Part shown: positions 51,881 to 61,251 of the stretch, piece by piece
Layout: the number at the start of each line of letters is the position of its first letter
How positions within the stretch are numbered: the stretch's first letter is position 1
NCBI GenBank assembly: GCA_902792815.1
Contig: CADBAY010000003.1
Span: 93,411 to 157,410, forward strand
Length of the DNA: 64,000 nt
DNA from: an uncultured Bacteroidia bacterium
GTDB lineage: Bacteria > Bacteroidota > Bacteroidia > Bacteroidales > UBA932
Direction: 5' to 3'
Notes under the pieces: generated by a model
What the model was told of the DNA's origin: nothing
The model's input: only the letters and a program-made list of their open reading frames with translations
The model's database searches: none
Position numbers and translations under genes: made by a program

Positions 51881-52063
51881 ATGGAAAAGTTTGACTTCTC
51901 CGCGGCCATGGACGAGCTTGAGGCCATCGCCGCAAAAGTGGAAGACCCGCAGACGGGCCTTGCCGACATAGATAAATACATCGCCCGCTCTGAAGAACTC
52001 ATAAGCGGGTGCCGTGAATACCTGCGTACATCCCGCGAAAAAGTAGAAAACCTGGGCAAATGA
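51881..52063 (+). CDS. xseB: Exodeoxyribonuclease VII small subunit
   Basis: A 60-residue helical subunit that binds XseA. DFSAAMDELEAIAAKVEDP and EELISGCREYL match XseB. Start at ATG 51881; GTG at 51863 would add six residues. 79 bases behind xseA with a GC-rich hairpin between. Its stop overlaps the branching-enzyme start by four bases, so repair and glycogen genes are on one mRNA. Confidence 0.88.
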   Translation: MEKFDFSAAMDELEAIAAKVEDPQTGLADIDKYIARSEELISGCREYLRTSREKVENLGK

Positions 52064-54054
52064 AAAAGATATATCAAACCGACCCCTGGCTGGAGCCTTA
52101 CGCCAAAGCCATAGAGGCCCGCCACGAGCGCATACTCGCCGAGAAGCGCAAGCTTGCCGGCGACGGCCCCCTGGGCGATGCCGCAAACAATCATCTCTAC
52201 TACGGCCTGCATCACTCCAAAGACGGCTGGGTGATACGCGAATGGGCCCCCAACGCCAGCAGAATATACCTGATCGGCGACTTCAACAACTGGAAACGCA
52301 CTCCCGATTACGCCCTTCAGCCCGTAGGCTCCGGCAATTGGGAGCTCCGGCTCGGAGAGCTGTTCCTCAGCCACGGCTGCCTGTACAAACTCTGGATCGA
52401 GTGGCCCGGCGGAGGAGGCGAGCGCATACCCGCGTACGCCACTCGCGTGGTGCAGGACCCGGAGACCAAGGTGTTCTGCGCCCAGGTCTGGGATCCCGTT
52501 CCATATGAGTGGAAGCACCGCACTCCCGGCAAGCGCCCGCATCCTCTCATCTACGAATGTCACATAGGCATGAGCGGAGAGAAGGAAGGCGTATCTACCT
52601 TCGACGAGTTCCGCACCAACGTGCTTCCCAGGGTAAAGCGCCTGGGCTACGACACCCTTCAGATTATGGCCCTTCAGGAGCATCCGTACTACGGATCCTT
52701 TGGATATCAGGTGTCGAGTTTCTTCGCCCTGAGCTCCCGCTTCGGTACGCCCGAGGAGTTCAAGCGCCTGGTGGACGAGGCCCACGCCGCCGGCATCGCG
52801 GTCATTATGGACATAGTGCATTCGCACGCCGTGGGCAACGAGGCCGAGGGGCTCGGCAAGCTGGACGGAGACGAATCGCTCTACTTCTACAAGGGCGACG
52901 CGGGCCATCACCCCGCCTGGGGCACACGGTGCTTCGACTACGGCAAAGACGAGGTGAAATACTTCCTGCTGTCGAACTGCAAATACTGGATGCAGGAGTA
53001 CCATCTGGACGGATTCCGCTTCGACGGCGTCACCAGCATGCTGTACTGGAATCACGGTCTGGGAGCCGATTTCGGCGACTATGCCCTGTACTTCAACGAG
53101 GGCGTTGACGAGAACGCCGTGTGCTACCTCGGCCTTGCCAACATGCTTATCCACGAACTCAATCCCAAGGCCCTCACAATAGCCGAAGATGTGTCCGGCA
53201 TGGCGGGGCTCGCCGCTCCTTTCAATGCAGGCGGAGTGGGCTTCGACTTCCGTATGGCCATGGGCATAGCGGACCACTGGATCAAATGGATCAAGGAGCT
53301 CTCCGACGAGCAGTGGAGCGTGGGCGGCATTTGGTGGGAGCTTACCAACAAGCGCGCCGACGAGAAGACGGTCAGCTACGCCGAGTGCCACGACCAGGCC
53401 CTTGTGGGCGACAAGACCATCATCTTCCGCCTGATCGACAAAGAGATGTACTTCAGCATGCGCAAAGACCAGCCCAACCCGATAGTGGACAGGGGAGTGG
53501 CGCTGCACAAGCTCATACGCCTGGCCACTGCCGCCACCTGCGGCGGAGGCTATCTTACGTTTATGGGGAACGAATTCGGACATCCCGAGTGGATCGACTT
53601 CCCGCGCGAGGGAAACGGTTGGTCGTACAAACACGCCAGACGCCTATGGTCAATTGCCGATAATCGCGAGCTTCGCTTCCACGGCCTGGAAGAATTTGAC
53701 GAGGTGATGATACATTTCCTCAAGAAAGAAAAGCTGCTTTCCGCCACCCCCGAACTGCTTACCGCCGACGAAGAAAAGAAAATCTTGATTTTCCGTAGGG
53801 AAAACTGTATCTTTGCGCTGAATTTCAACCCCCAAGGCTCTTTCCAGGATTATGGCTTTGCAGCCCCCGAGGGTGAATACGAAATGGCTTTCAGCTCCGA
53901 CGATCCGCGCTTCGGCGGTTTCGGCCGGCTCGAAGGCCCCCAGAGGCATGTGTCGGTCGCTGAGCGCTGCCCCAACGGCAACCAGGCCTACGACCATACC
54001 TTGTATCTGTACCTGCCTAGCAGGTGCGCCATAGTATTGAAAAAGATTGTTTGA
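52060..54054 (+). CDS. glgB: 1,4-alpha-glucan branching enzyme (GH13)
   Basis: Cuts alpha-1,4-chains and rejoins them in alpha-1,6-linkage. The 664-residue product has an N-terminal CBM48 domain (REWAPNASRIYLIGDFNNW) and a GH13 barrel with GFGYQVSSFFA-like segments, nucleophile Asp in DGFRFDGV (about 323), acid/base Glu in TIAEDVSG (about 376) and Asp in YAECHDQ (about 444). The barrel pattern is closer to eukaryote-type (GH13_8) than to E. coli GlgB. Four-base overlap with xseB; the next gene starts one base after the stop. Confidence 0.93.
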   Translation: MKKIYQTDPWLEPYAKAIEARHERILAEKRKLAGDGPLGDAANNHLYYGLHHSKDGWVIREWAPNASRIYLIGDFNNWKRTPDYALQPVGSGNWELRLGELFLSHGCLYKLWIEWPGGGGERIPAYATRVVQDPETKVFCAQVWDPVPYEWKHRTPGKRPHPLIYECHIGMSGEKEGVSTFDEFRTNVLPRVKRLGYDTLQIMALQEHPYYGSFGYQVSSFFALSSRFGTPEEFKRLVDEAHAAGIAVIMDIVHSHAVGNEAEGLGKLDGDESLYFYKGDAGHHPAWGTRCFDYGKDEVKYFLLSNCKYWMQEYHLDGFRFDGVTSMLYWNHGLGADFGDYALYFNEGVDENAVCYLGLANMLIHELNPKALTIAEDVSGMAGLAAPFNAGGVGFDFRMAMGIADHWIKWIKELSDEQWSVGGIWWELTNKRADEKTVSYAECHDQALVGDKTIIFRLIDKEMYFSMRKDQPNPIVDRGVALHKLIRLATAATCGGGYLTFMGNEFGHPEWIDFPREGNGWSYKHARRLWSIADNRELRFHGLEEFDEVMIHFLKKEKLLSATPELLTADEEKKILIFRRENCIFALNFNPQGSFQDYGFAAPEGEYEMAFSSDDPRFGGFGRLEGPQRHVSVAERCPNGNQAYDHTLYLYLPSRCAIVLKKIV

Positions 54055-54055
54055 T

Positions 54056-55999
54056 ATGGCATTCTTAAAGTTCAACAAAAACGAGCTGGTTAACCTGGCC
54101 TATTCCCTTAAGCGCGAGATTATCTGCGCGGGTAAGACAGGCGCATACAGCAACACGACCATCGTGGGCTGCAACACCCGCCGCTACCACGGCCTGCTCG
54201 CCGTCACCCTCGACCGCTTCGGAGGAGACCGCTACATGCTCCTGTCCGACCTGGACGTGAGCCTGATAGTGCGCGGCAAGCAGTTCAACCTTGGCATCCA
54301 TTGCTACGGAGACATCTACGAGCCCCGCGGCCACAAGTATGTGGTTGACTTTGCCGAGGATCCTGTGCCCAACATCACCTACAAAGTGGGGGATGTGCTG
54401 TTCCGTAAGAGCCTTATCCTGGTTCCCGACAAAGATCAGGTGCTCATCAAGCTGGAGCTCCTCTCGTCGCCGGTACCTGCGACAGTGCTCCTCAAGCCTT
54501 ATCTGGCTTTCCGCAACACCAACGACCTTACATCCCAGAACAGCGAGGCCAACACCTCTTACCAGGAGGTTCCGGGCGGCGTAAGTTTCAGGATGTATCC
54601 CAATTTCCCCGACCTTAACCTGCAGCTGAGCGACAGCAAGGCGGAGTGGAAATACATTCCCTGCTGGAACAACCGCATCACCTACTCGGACGAGTACCGC
54701 CGCGGATTCGACTGCACTGAAGACCTGTTCACTCCCGGCGTATTCAGCCTCAAGCTCTCCGCAGGCGACTCGGTGGTGTTCTCGGGCGCTACCTTCGAGG
54801 CCAATCCCTCGCAGCTCAAGCGCCAGTTCAATTCCATCAACGCCAAGCTGCCTCTGGTGAGCGGCTACCGCGACCAGCTGGTGCGCTGCGCCGACTGGCT
54901 CATCACCCGCCACAACGGCGTGGCCATGGTCAATGCAGGTCTCAGCTGGCTCAAGACGGGCCTCCTGAGAGAAACGCTCATAGCCTTGCCCGGGCTTACC
55001 CTCCACGGCGCCAGGCGTCCGGCCCTCTTCGAGGAGATTCTGGACAACCTCATCGCCGCGGAGCAGGAGAGGCTCTCTGTGCGTACCACGCAGGTTGAAT
55101 CGCCCCTCTATATGGCCGTGACGCTCCAGCAGTACATCGACTGGGGCGCCGATCCCGCCAAGGTGTGGAAGAAATACGGTCCTATAATCAAGATGATTCT
55201 GGACAGCTATCTGCCCGGCCGCCGCAAGGAGGTCGCAATGCATCCCAACGGGCTCCTGTGGGCTCAGGTGGACGGAGTGGCCCTTACTTGGATGAACGCC
55301 TACATCAACGGCCGCGCCGTAACGGAGCGCCCCGGCTACCAGATAGAGACCAACGCGTTCTGGTACAACGCAATCTGCTTCGCCATCGACATGGAGAAGC
55401 GTTTCGGGGCCAAGAGCAGCAGCTTCGCCTCCAAGTGGGAGCCGTTGGCCGCCCAGGTCAAGAACAGCTTCAGGGAAGTGTTCATCGACCCCGCAAGCGG
55501 GCGTCTGGCTGACTACGTAGATGGTTACGGCCGCAACATGGATACCCGTCCCAACCAGCTTTACGCCATCTGGGTCAAATACTCTCCCCTCGAGGAGGAG
55601 ATGTTCCCCGAGGTGCTCAGGGTTATCGACAACGAGCTGGTGACCAGCCGCGGCATCAGGACCCTGTCGCCGCGCGACGTCAAGTACAAGGGCGTCTATG
55701 AGGGTTCGCAGGTCGAGAGAGACCTCGCCTACCATCAGGGCTGCACACGTCCTTTCCTGCTGGAGCCTTACATCGAGATGAGCTTCCGCGTCAAGGGCCC
55801 CTCGTTCACAAAGAGGGCCGAGTGGCTCATCGAGGGCTTCTGGGCCGACCTTAGCAAGCACGGCGTGGGCGCCTTCTCGGAGCTTTACGACGGCGACCCG
55901 CCCCACGAGCCTCACGGCACCATTTCGTCTGCGCTCAGCACCGCCGCCCTGCTTGCAGTTACCGATATGATTGACAAACATAAGGAGGAGAACTTATGA
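54056..55999 (+). CDS. Glycogen debranching enzyme (amylo-alpha-1,6-glucosidase)
   Basis: A 647-residue cytosolic enzyme. An N-terminal domain (about 1-230; KTGAYSNTTIVGCNTRRYHG) is followed by an (alpha/alpha)6 GDE_C barrel with LTLHGARRPALFEEILDNL, ALTWMNAYINGRAVTERPGY, IETNAFWYNAICF and YEGSQVERDLAYHQGCTRPF, matching the amylo-1,6-glucosidase fold. It removes alpha-1,6 branch stubs. Alternative TTG start three codons earlier rejected. Next start overlaps by four bases. Confidence 0.9.
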   Translation: MAFLKFNKNELVNLAYSLKREIICAGKTGAYSNTTIVGCNTRRYHGLLAVTLDRFGGDRYMLLSDLDVSLIVRGKQFNLGIHCYGDIYEPRGHKYVVDFAEDPVPNITYKVGDVLFRKSLILVPDKDQVLIKLELLSSPVPATVLLKPYLAFRNTNDLTSQNSEANTSYQEVPGGVSFRMYPNFPDLNLQLSDSKAEWKYIPCWNNRITYSDEYRRGFDCTEDLFTPGVFSLKLSAGDSVVFSGATFEANPSQLKRQFNSINAKLPLVSGYRDQLVRCADWLITRHNGVAMVNAGLSWLKTGLLRETLIALPGLTLHGARRPALFEEILDNLIAAEQERLSVRTTQVESPLYMAVTLQQYIDWGADPAKVWKKYGPIIKMILDSYLPGRRKEVAMHPNGLLWAQVDGVALTWMNAYINGRAVTERPGYQIETNAFWYNAICFAIDMEKRFGAKSSSFASKWEPLAAQVKNSFREVFIDPASGRLADYVDGYGRNMDTRPNQLYAIWVKYSPLEEEMFPEVLRVIDNELVTSRGIRTLSPRDVKYKGVYEGSQVERDLAYHQGCTRPFLLEPYIEMSFRVKGPSFTKRAEWLIEGFWADLSKHGVGAFSELYDGDPPHEPHGTISSALSTAALLAVTDMIDKHKEENL

Positions 56000-57282
56000 G
56001 AGTACTGATGTTCGGTTGGGAGTTTCCTCCCCACATCGCAGGCGGTCTGGGTACGGCCTGTGAGGGCATAGTCAAAGGTCTCGCCTACAATGGAGTAGAG
56101 ACCCTGTTCGTGATGCCCAACGCTTCCGGCGACGAAGACCAGAGCGCCACCACCATCCTCAATGCCAGCGACGTGGCGGTGCAGAACGTGAGCAGCACAG
56201 TGGAGGAGTTCATCAACAAGGTGAAGTTCTTCTACGTTGACTCCAACATCGTCCCTTACGTCGATCCCGACGAGTACTTCGCCGCCATCGAAAAGATGAA
56301 GGCCGAGGGCTTGTCGCAGACCACCGTGGGCTTCGGGCAGAAGTTCAAATTCTCCGGAAAGTACGGGGCCAACCTCATGGAAGAGGTGTCACGCTACGCT
56401 CAGGTGGGCGGCACCATTGCAATGCAGCACAAAGACGAATTCGACGTTATCCATGCCCACGACTGGCTTACCTACCTGGCAGGCATAGCCGCCAAGGAGC
56501 TTACCGGCAAGCCGCTGGTGGTGCATGTGCACGCCACATCGTACGACCGTGGCGACGAGAAGCACATGGACTCCCGCGTGCTCGATATCGAAAAGAAGGG
56601 AATGATGGCAGCTGACCGCGTGGTGACGGTGAGCGACCTGACCCGCGGAATCGTCATCAACAAATACGGCATCGACCCTGCCAAGGTGGTCACGGTACAC
56701 AACGCCGTTGACTTCAGCGGCCGCGAGAACATCGAAGTGGAGCGCGGAGTCAAAGACAAAGTGGTCACCTTCCTTGGCCGTATCACCTTCCAGAAGGGTC
56801 CCGAATACTTTATCGATGCCGCCGCCAAAGTGCTCAAGCGCACCAAGGGCGTCCGCTTCGTAATGGCCGGCAGCGGTGATATGATGAACCGCGCCATACG
56901 CCAGGTGGCACGCCTGGGCATATCGGACCGCTTCCACTTCACGGGCTTCCTCAGGGGCGCGGAGGTGCAGAAGATGTTCGCCCTGTCCGATGTGTACATC
57001 ATGCCTTCGGTGTCGGAGCCTTTCGGCATTTCGCCGCTGGAGGCTATGCGCACCGGCGTACCTTCCATTATCTCCCACCAGTCAGGCGCAGCCGAAGTTC
57101 TCAAGTACGCCCTCAAGGTGGACTTCTGGGATGTAGATGCTCTGGCCGATGATATTTATGCCCTCGTTTCATATCCGGCCCTTACCGAATTTGCTTCCAA
57201 GCAAGGTTTTGACGAGGTGAATCAGCTCAAGTGGAACGGCGCCACCGCCAAATTGAAAAAAGTTTACGAATCGCTATTATGA
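55996..57282 (+). CDS. Glycogen synthase-type GT4 glycosyltransferase
   Basis: A 428-residue GT-B glycosyltransferase. N-terminal glycine loop VLMFGWEFPPHIAGGLGTACEG, central FDVIHAHDWLTYLAG and HVHATSYDR, then the C-terminal nucleotide-sugar domain VTFLGRITFQKGPEYFIDAA and the EX7E signature SEPFGISPLEAMRTG. It is the glycogen-synthase-like enzyme typical of Bacteroidetes clusters, taking UDP- or ADP-glucose (not readable from sequence). Overlaps both neighbours by four bases. Confidence 0.88.
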   Translation: MRVLMFGWEFPPHIAGGLGTACEGIVKGLAYNGVETLFVMPNASGDEDQSATTILNASDVAVQNVSSTVEEFINKVKFFYVDSNIVPYVDPDEYFAAIEKMKAEGLSQTTVGFGQKFKFSGKYGANLMEEVSRYAQVGGTIAMQHKDEFDVIHAHDWLTYLAGIAAKELTGKPLVVHVHATSYDRGDEKHMDSRVLDIEKKGMMAADRVVTVSDLTRGIVINKYGIDPAKVVTVHNAVDFSGRENIEVERGVKDKVVTFLGRITFQKGPEYFIDAAAKVLKRTKGVRFVMAGSGDMMNRAIRQVARLGISDRFHFTGFLRGAEVQKMFALSDVYIMPSVSEPFGISPLEAMRTGVPSIISHQSGAAEVLKYALKVDFWDVDALADDIYALVSYPALTEFASKQGFDEVNQLKWNGATAKLKKVYESLL

Positions 57283-58463
57283 AAAAGTCAATCTGCCTTT
57301 ATTTCCAGGTCCATCAGCCTACCAGGCTCCGCCAGTACCGTTTCTTCGATATAGGCAAGGACTCACATTATTATGATGATTTTGCCAACAGGACCATACT
57401 CAAGAGGGTGGCCCAGAACTGCTATCTGCCTATGAACGAGCTGCTGCTCGAGGCAATCAAGGCAAGCAAAGGCAAGTTCAAGGTGGCTTTTTCAATATCC
57501 GGTTCGGCGCTCGAGCAGTTTGACCGCTATGCCCCGGAGGTGCTGGACAGCTTCCGCAAACTGGCTGAGACAGGCAGCGTGGAGTTCCTCTGCGAGACTT
57601 ATTATCATTCGCTGGCTTCCCTTGCCTCTCCTTCGGAGTTCCTGCATCAGGTGGAAAAGCATAAAAAGCACGTCAAGGATACTTTGGGAGTCACTCCCAC
57701 CGCTTTCCGCAACACCGAGCTCATCTACTCGGACGATATAGCCCGCCAGGTGTACGATCTTGGCTTCAAGACCATGCTTACCGAGGGCGCACGCCATATC
57801 ATGGGCTGGCAGAGTCCCAATTACGTTTACCTCGCCGAGTCGCAGCCCAAGCTGAAGTTGCTGCTCCGTAACTACGGCCTGAGCGACGACCTCGCCTTCC
57901 GCTTCTCCGACCGCGGCTGGGCCGAGTGGCCCCTTACCGCCGAGAAATATGTGGGATGGCTGCGTGAGGCCGAGGGGGATATCGTGAATCTGTTTATGGA
58001 TTACGAGACTTTCGGAGAGCACCAGAAGGCTGAGAGCGGCATATTCGACTTTATGCGCGCCCTTCCCGCACAGGTTCTTGCCGACGGCGGCTTTGAGTTC
58101 GTAACCCCTTCGCAGGCGGCAAAGAACATCAAGCCCGTGGGCTCCCTGAGCGTTCCCGACCCTATTTCCTGGGCCGACGAAGAGAGGGACCTGAGCGCAT
58201 GGCTGGGCAACGAACTGCAGCAGGATGCTTTCAACAAGCTTTACCGCCTGACCGAAAAGCTTGCCCTTCTGGCCGATCCGGAGCTATGGGCAGATTTCGG
58301 ACACCTGCAGGAAAGCGACCACCTGTACTACATGTGCACCAAGTTCTTCTCCGACGGCGAAATACACAAGCGCTTCAGCCCGTACGACACTCCCTACGAG
58401 GCATTCATCAACTACATGAACGTCCTCAGCGACTTTATCATCAGGATTAACGCCCGGCAGTAA
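57279..58463 (+). CDS. Glycoside hydrolase family 57 alpha-amylase-like enzyme
   Basis: A 394-residue intracellular enzyme with GH57 motifs: CLYFQVHQPTRL (motif 1), nucleophile Glu in FLCETYYHSLASL (about residue 106), RNTELIYSDDIARQ, and acid Asp in MDYETFGEHQ (about 240). No signal peptide. It lies last in the operon and could trim or transglycosylate glycogen. ATG at 57279 overlaps the synthase stop by four bases. Confidence 0.9.
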   Translation: MKKSICLYFQVHQPTRLRQYRFFDIGKDSHYYDDFANRTILKRVAQNCYLPMNELLLEAIKASKGKFKVAFSISGSALEQFDRYAPEVLDSFRKLAETGSVEFLCETYYHSLASLASPSEFLHQVEKHKKHVKDTLGVTPTAFRNTELIYSDDIARQVYDLGFKTMLTEGARHIMGWQSPNYVYLAESQPKLKLLLRNYGLSDDLAFRFSDRGWAEWPLTAEKYVGWLREAEGDIVNLFMDYETFGEHQKAESGIFDFMRALPAQVLADGGFEFVTPSQAAKNIKPVGSLSVPDPISWADEERDLSAWLGNELQQDAFNKLYRLTEKLALLADPELWADFGHLQESDHLYYMCTKFFSDGEIHKRFSPYDTPYEAFINYMNVLSDFIIRINARQ

Positions 58464-58476
58464 GAGCATCTGATTT

Positions 58477-58519
58477 AAAATGTGGCTTTAGGTCTTTTGT
58501 ATGACCTAGGCCACATTTT
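58477..58519 (+). terminator. Terminator of the xseA-GH57 operon
   Basis: A long stem: AAAATGTGGC with GCCACATTTT, and inner TAGGTC with GACCTA. It is followed by C-TT-A-TT. Strong hairpin, short T-run. Confidence 0.8.
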
Positions 58520-58649
58520 CTTATTATATGCGCAATGAAATAGTTATTGTTTGCTTTTTTGCATTGTTGTTGTTTTCTTGCTTCATATCCATGACGGCCG
58601 AATAGATTTTACTACCAAAATGACAAATATGATAAAAGGCGGAGACAGG

Positions 58650-58678
58650 TTGAGATAGTGAAAAAAATTATATCTTTG
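58650..58678 (+). promoter_or_regulatory. Promoter of glgP-ribF
   Basis: TTG (58650-58652), an 18-nt spacer and TATCTTTG (58671-58678), eight nt before the ATG at 58687. Confidence 0.75.
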
Positions 58679-58686
58679 CACCCATT

Positions 58687-61251
58687 ATGCAAAATAACAG
58701 ATTTGAAGTAGGCGATCCGGCGTGGAAGAGCGTGATGGTCACGCGCCACCTTCCGGAAGAGCTGTCAGGGCTTGAGACCCTTTGTAAGAACCTCTGGTGG
58801 TGTTGGAACGAGGATGCAAAACTCCTTTTCCGCTCCATCGATGCAGATATCTGGCACACTTCCGGCCATAATCCCATGGCCATTCTTGATAATGTGAGCC
58901 TCAAACGTTATAACGAGCTTGCCAAGGACGTAAGCTTCCTGTCACGCCTGAGCGCGGTGATGGACGAGTTCAACCGCTATATGGCCCTCAAGAGCAAGCG
59001 TACCGATCCGTCCATCGGATACTTCTGTATGGAGTACGGCCTGGAGACGTCGCTCAAGATTTATTCCGGCGGCCTGGGCATCCTCGCAGGTGACTACCTG
59101 AAGGAAAGCTCCGACATGAACGTTAATATGGTGGCGGTGGGCCTGCTGTACCGTTACGGCTATTTTACCCAGCGCATCACGCCCCAGGGCAACCAGGTAG
59201 CTGAGTACAACGCCCAGGACTTCCTTAAGATACCCGCCGAGCCCGTGCTTGACGAGAACGGCAACTGGCGTACCGTCAAGATGGCCATGCCCGGCCGCGA
59301 GATGAGCGCCCGTATCTGGAAGGTGGCAGTGGGGCGTACCGATCTTTATCTGCTCGATACCGACTTCGAGGCCAACGCTCCCGAAGACCGCCAGGTCACC
59401 CATCAGCTCTACGGAGGAGACTGGGAGAACCGCCTCAAGCAGGAGATCCTGCTTGGTATCGGCGGCGTAAGGGCCCTGCGTGAGCTTGGGCTCAATCCCA
59501 CCATCTACCATCTTAACGAGGGCCATGCCGCATTCGCGGGCCTGGAGAGGCTGCGCGAGTATATGCAGGACCAGCATCTTGACTTCAACGAGTCTCTTGA
59601 GCTTATCCGTGCCAGCGGCCTTTTTACCACCCATACTCCCGTTCCCGCAGGCCACGATTCGTTCACCGAAGATCTGCTCGCCAAGTACCTGGGCCATTAT
59701 CCCGGACGCTTCGGAATCTCTTGGGAGACAATGCTTTCGCTGGGCAAGATCCATCCTGAGAACCCTTCTGAGAAGTTCAGCATGAGCGTTCTGGCGGCCA
59801 ACCTCAGCCAGAATGTCAACGGCGTATCCATGCTCCACGGCAAAGTAAGCCAGGACATCTTCAAGGATATGTACAAGGGCTATCTGCCCGAGGAGCTGCA
59901 CATCAGCTACGTCACCAACGGCGTGCATTACGCCACCTGGGCCGCACGTGACTGGAAGGCCATCCACTACAAGGTCTTCGGCCCCGAGTTCCGCACCGCC
60001 CATTACGAGAAGAGCTGCTTCGACCGAATCTACAAGGTCCCCGACGACGAGATCTGGCAGGTACGCAAGACCCTCAAGGCGGAGCTTGTAAAGACCGTCA
60101 CCGAGCGCATTTCCGATCCTTCGCTGTGCAGCCATTACACTCCTACGCAGATAGTTAAGATCAACGAGACTTTCCGCTCCGACGTGCTGACCATAGGCTT
60201 CGCCCGCCGTTTTGCCACATACAAGAGGGCTACGCTCCTCTTTACCGACCTGGACAGGCTTGACGCCATTGTCAACAACCCTGATAGGCCGGTGCAGTTC
60301 GTGTTCGCAGGCAAGGCGCACCCCGCCGACGGCATGGGACAGGACCTCATCAAGCAGATTATCGAAATCTCCAAGCAGGACCGTTTCCTGGGCAAGATAG
60401 TGTTCGTGCCCGGATATGATATCCGTCTGGCCAAGAGGCTGGTGCAGGGCGTTGACGTTTGGCTCAACAATCCTACCCGTCCTCTGGAGGCTTCCGGTAC
60501 ATCCGGCGAGAAGGCTGCGATGAACGGTGTCATGCACTTCTCGGTGCTTGACGGATGGTGGGTCGAGGGCTATCAGGAAGATGCCGGATGGGCTCTCCCT
60601 CAGGAGCGTACATACGACGACCAGAACTACCAGAACGAGCTTGATGCAGCCACTATCTATGCAACCATCGAGAACGAGATCGCTCCGGCTTATTACAATT
60701 TCAACGACCGTACCCGCATCTCCAAGGAGTGGATAGGATATATCAAGAACACCATTGCCAAGGTGGCGAGCAATTTCACCACCAACCGCATGCTTACCGA
60801 CTACTGCAACCAGTATTACATCCCGCAAGCGGCCCGTTACGAGAAACTTTCGGAGAATGGCAATACCGTGGCGCGCTACATTGCCGCATGGAAGCAGAAA
60901 GTGCTTTCCGAGTGGAACAATATCAGGGTGGTTTCCTGCCAGCAGCCTGATGCGTCTTATATCGTGTCCAAACAAGACCCCATTATAGGTCAGGTTGAGC
61001 TCGACCTCGGCCGTCTCAAGCCTGAGGACATAGGCGTGGAGATGCTTCTTGCTACCTCAGATGTGAAGGGCAATCTGCACATCCAGGAAATCATTCAGTA
61101 CAAGCTTGTTGATTATTACGACGGGGTGGCCCGCTATTCCGTCACCGTAGAGCCTGACCGTACCGGTATGTATCAGGTCGGCATCCGTATGTATGCCAAC
61201 AACCCTGCCCTGCCTCACCGTCAGGACTTCCCGCTTGTCAAATGGCTGTAA
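58687..61251 (+). CDS. glgP: Alpha-glucan (glycogen) phosphorylase, GT35
   Basis: Releases glucose 1-phosphate from glycogen with pyridoxal phosphate. The 854-residue product is of the long 'alpha-glucan family' type. Key segments: GYFCMEYGLETSLKIYSGGLG, HLNEGHAAFAGLERL, TTHTPVPAGHDSF, FARRFATYKRATLLF, and the PLP site PLEASGTSGEKAAMNGV with Lys near residue 607. The C-terminal 150 residues are an additional beta domain. It has its own promoter, separate from the synthesis operon. Its stop overlaps ribF by ten bases. Confidence 0.93.
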   Translation: MQNNRFEVGDPAWKSVMVTRHLPEELSGLETLCKNLWWCWNEDAKLLFRSIDADIWHTSGHNPMAILDNVSLKRYNELAKDVSFLSRLSAVMDEFNRYMALKSKRTDPSIGYFCMEYGLETSLKIYSGGLGILAGDYLKESSDMNVNMVAVGLLYRYGYFTQRITPQGNQVAEYNAQDFLKIPAEPVLDENGNWRTVKMAMPGREMSARIWKVAVGRTDLYLLDTDFEANAPEDRQVTHQLYGGDWENRLKQEILLGIGGVRALRELGLNPTIYHLNEGHAAFAGLERLREYMQDQHLDFNESLELIRASGLFTTHTPVPAGHDSFTEDLLAKYLGHYPGRFGISWETMLSLGKIHPENPSEKFSMSVLAANLSQNVNGVSMLHGKVSQDIFKDMYKGYLPEELHISYVTNGVHYATWAARDWKAIHYKVFGPEFRTAHYEKSCFDRIYKVPDDEIWQVRKTLKAELVKTVTERISDPSLCSHYTPTQIVKINETFRSDVLTIGFARRFATYKRATLLFTDLDRLDAIVNNPDRPVQFVFAGKAHPADGMGQDLIKQIIEISKQDRFLGKIVFVPGYDIRLAKRLVQGVDVWLNNPTRPLEASGTSGEKAAMNGVMHFSVLDGWWVEGYQEDAGWALPQERTYDDQNYQNELDAATIYATIENEIAPAYYNFNDRTRISKEWIGYIKNTIAKVASNFTTNRMLTDYCNQYYIPQAARYEKLSENGNTVARYIAAWKQKVLSEWNNIRVVSCQQPDASYIVSKQDPIIGQVELDLGRLKPEDIGVEMLLATSDVKGNLHIQEIIQYKLVDYYDGVARYSVTVEPDRTGMYQVGIRMYANNPALPHRQDFPLVKWL

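Noticed and set aside
51877-53634. A 585-residue open frame on the minus strand across xseB and glgB
   Set aside because: It is antisense to two clear genes in an overlapping operon, has Val/His/Gly-rich composition without motifs, and arises from GC-rich third positions.
54065-55981. A 638-residue minus-strand frame across the debranching enzyme gene
   Set aside because: Shadow of the real plus-strand gene, which carries recognised motifs; no promoter or family match on the minus strand.
58942-60975. A 677-residue minus-strand frame inside the phosphorylase gene
   Set aside because: Same reason: antisense shadow of a strongly conserved enzyme.
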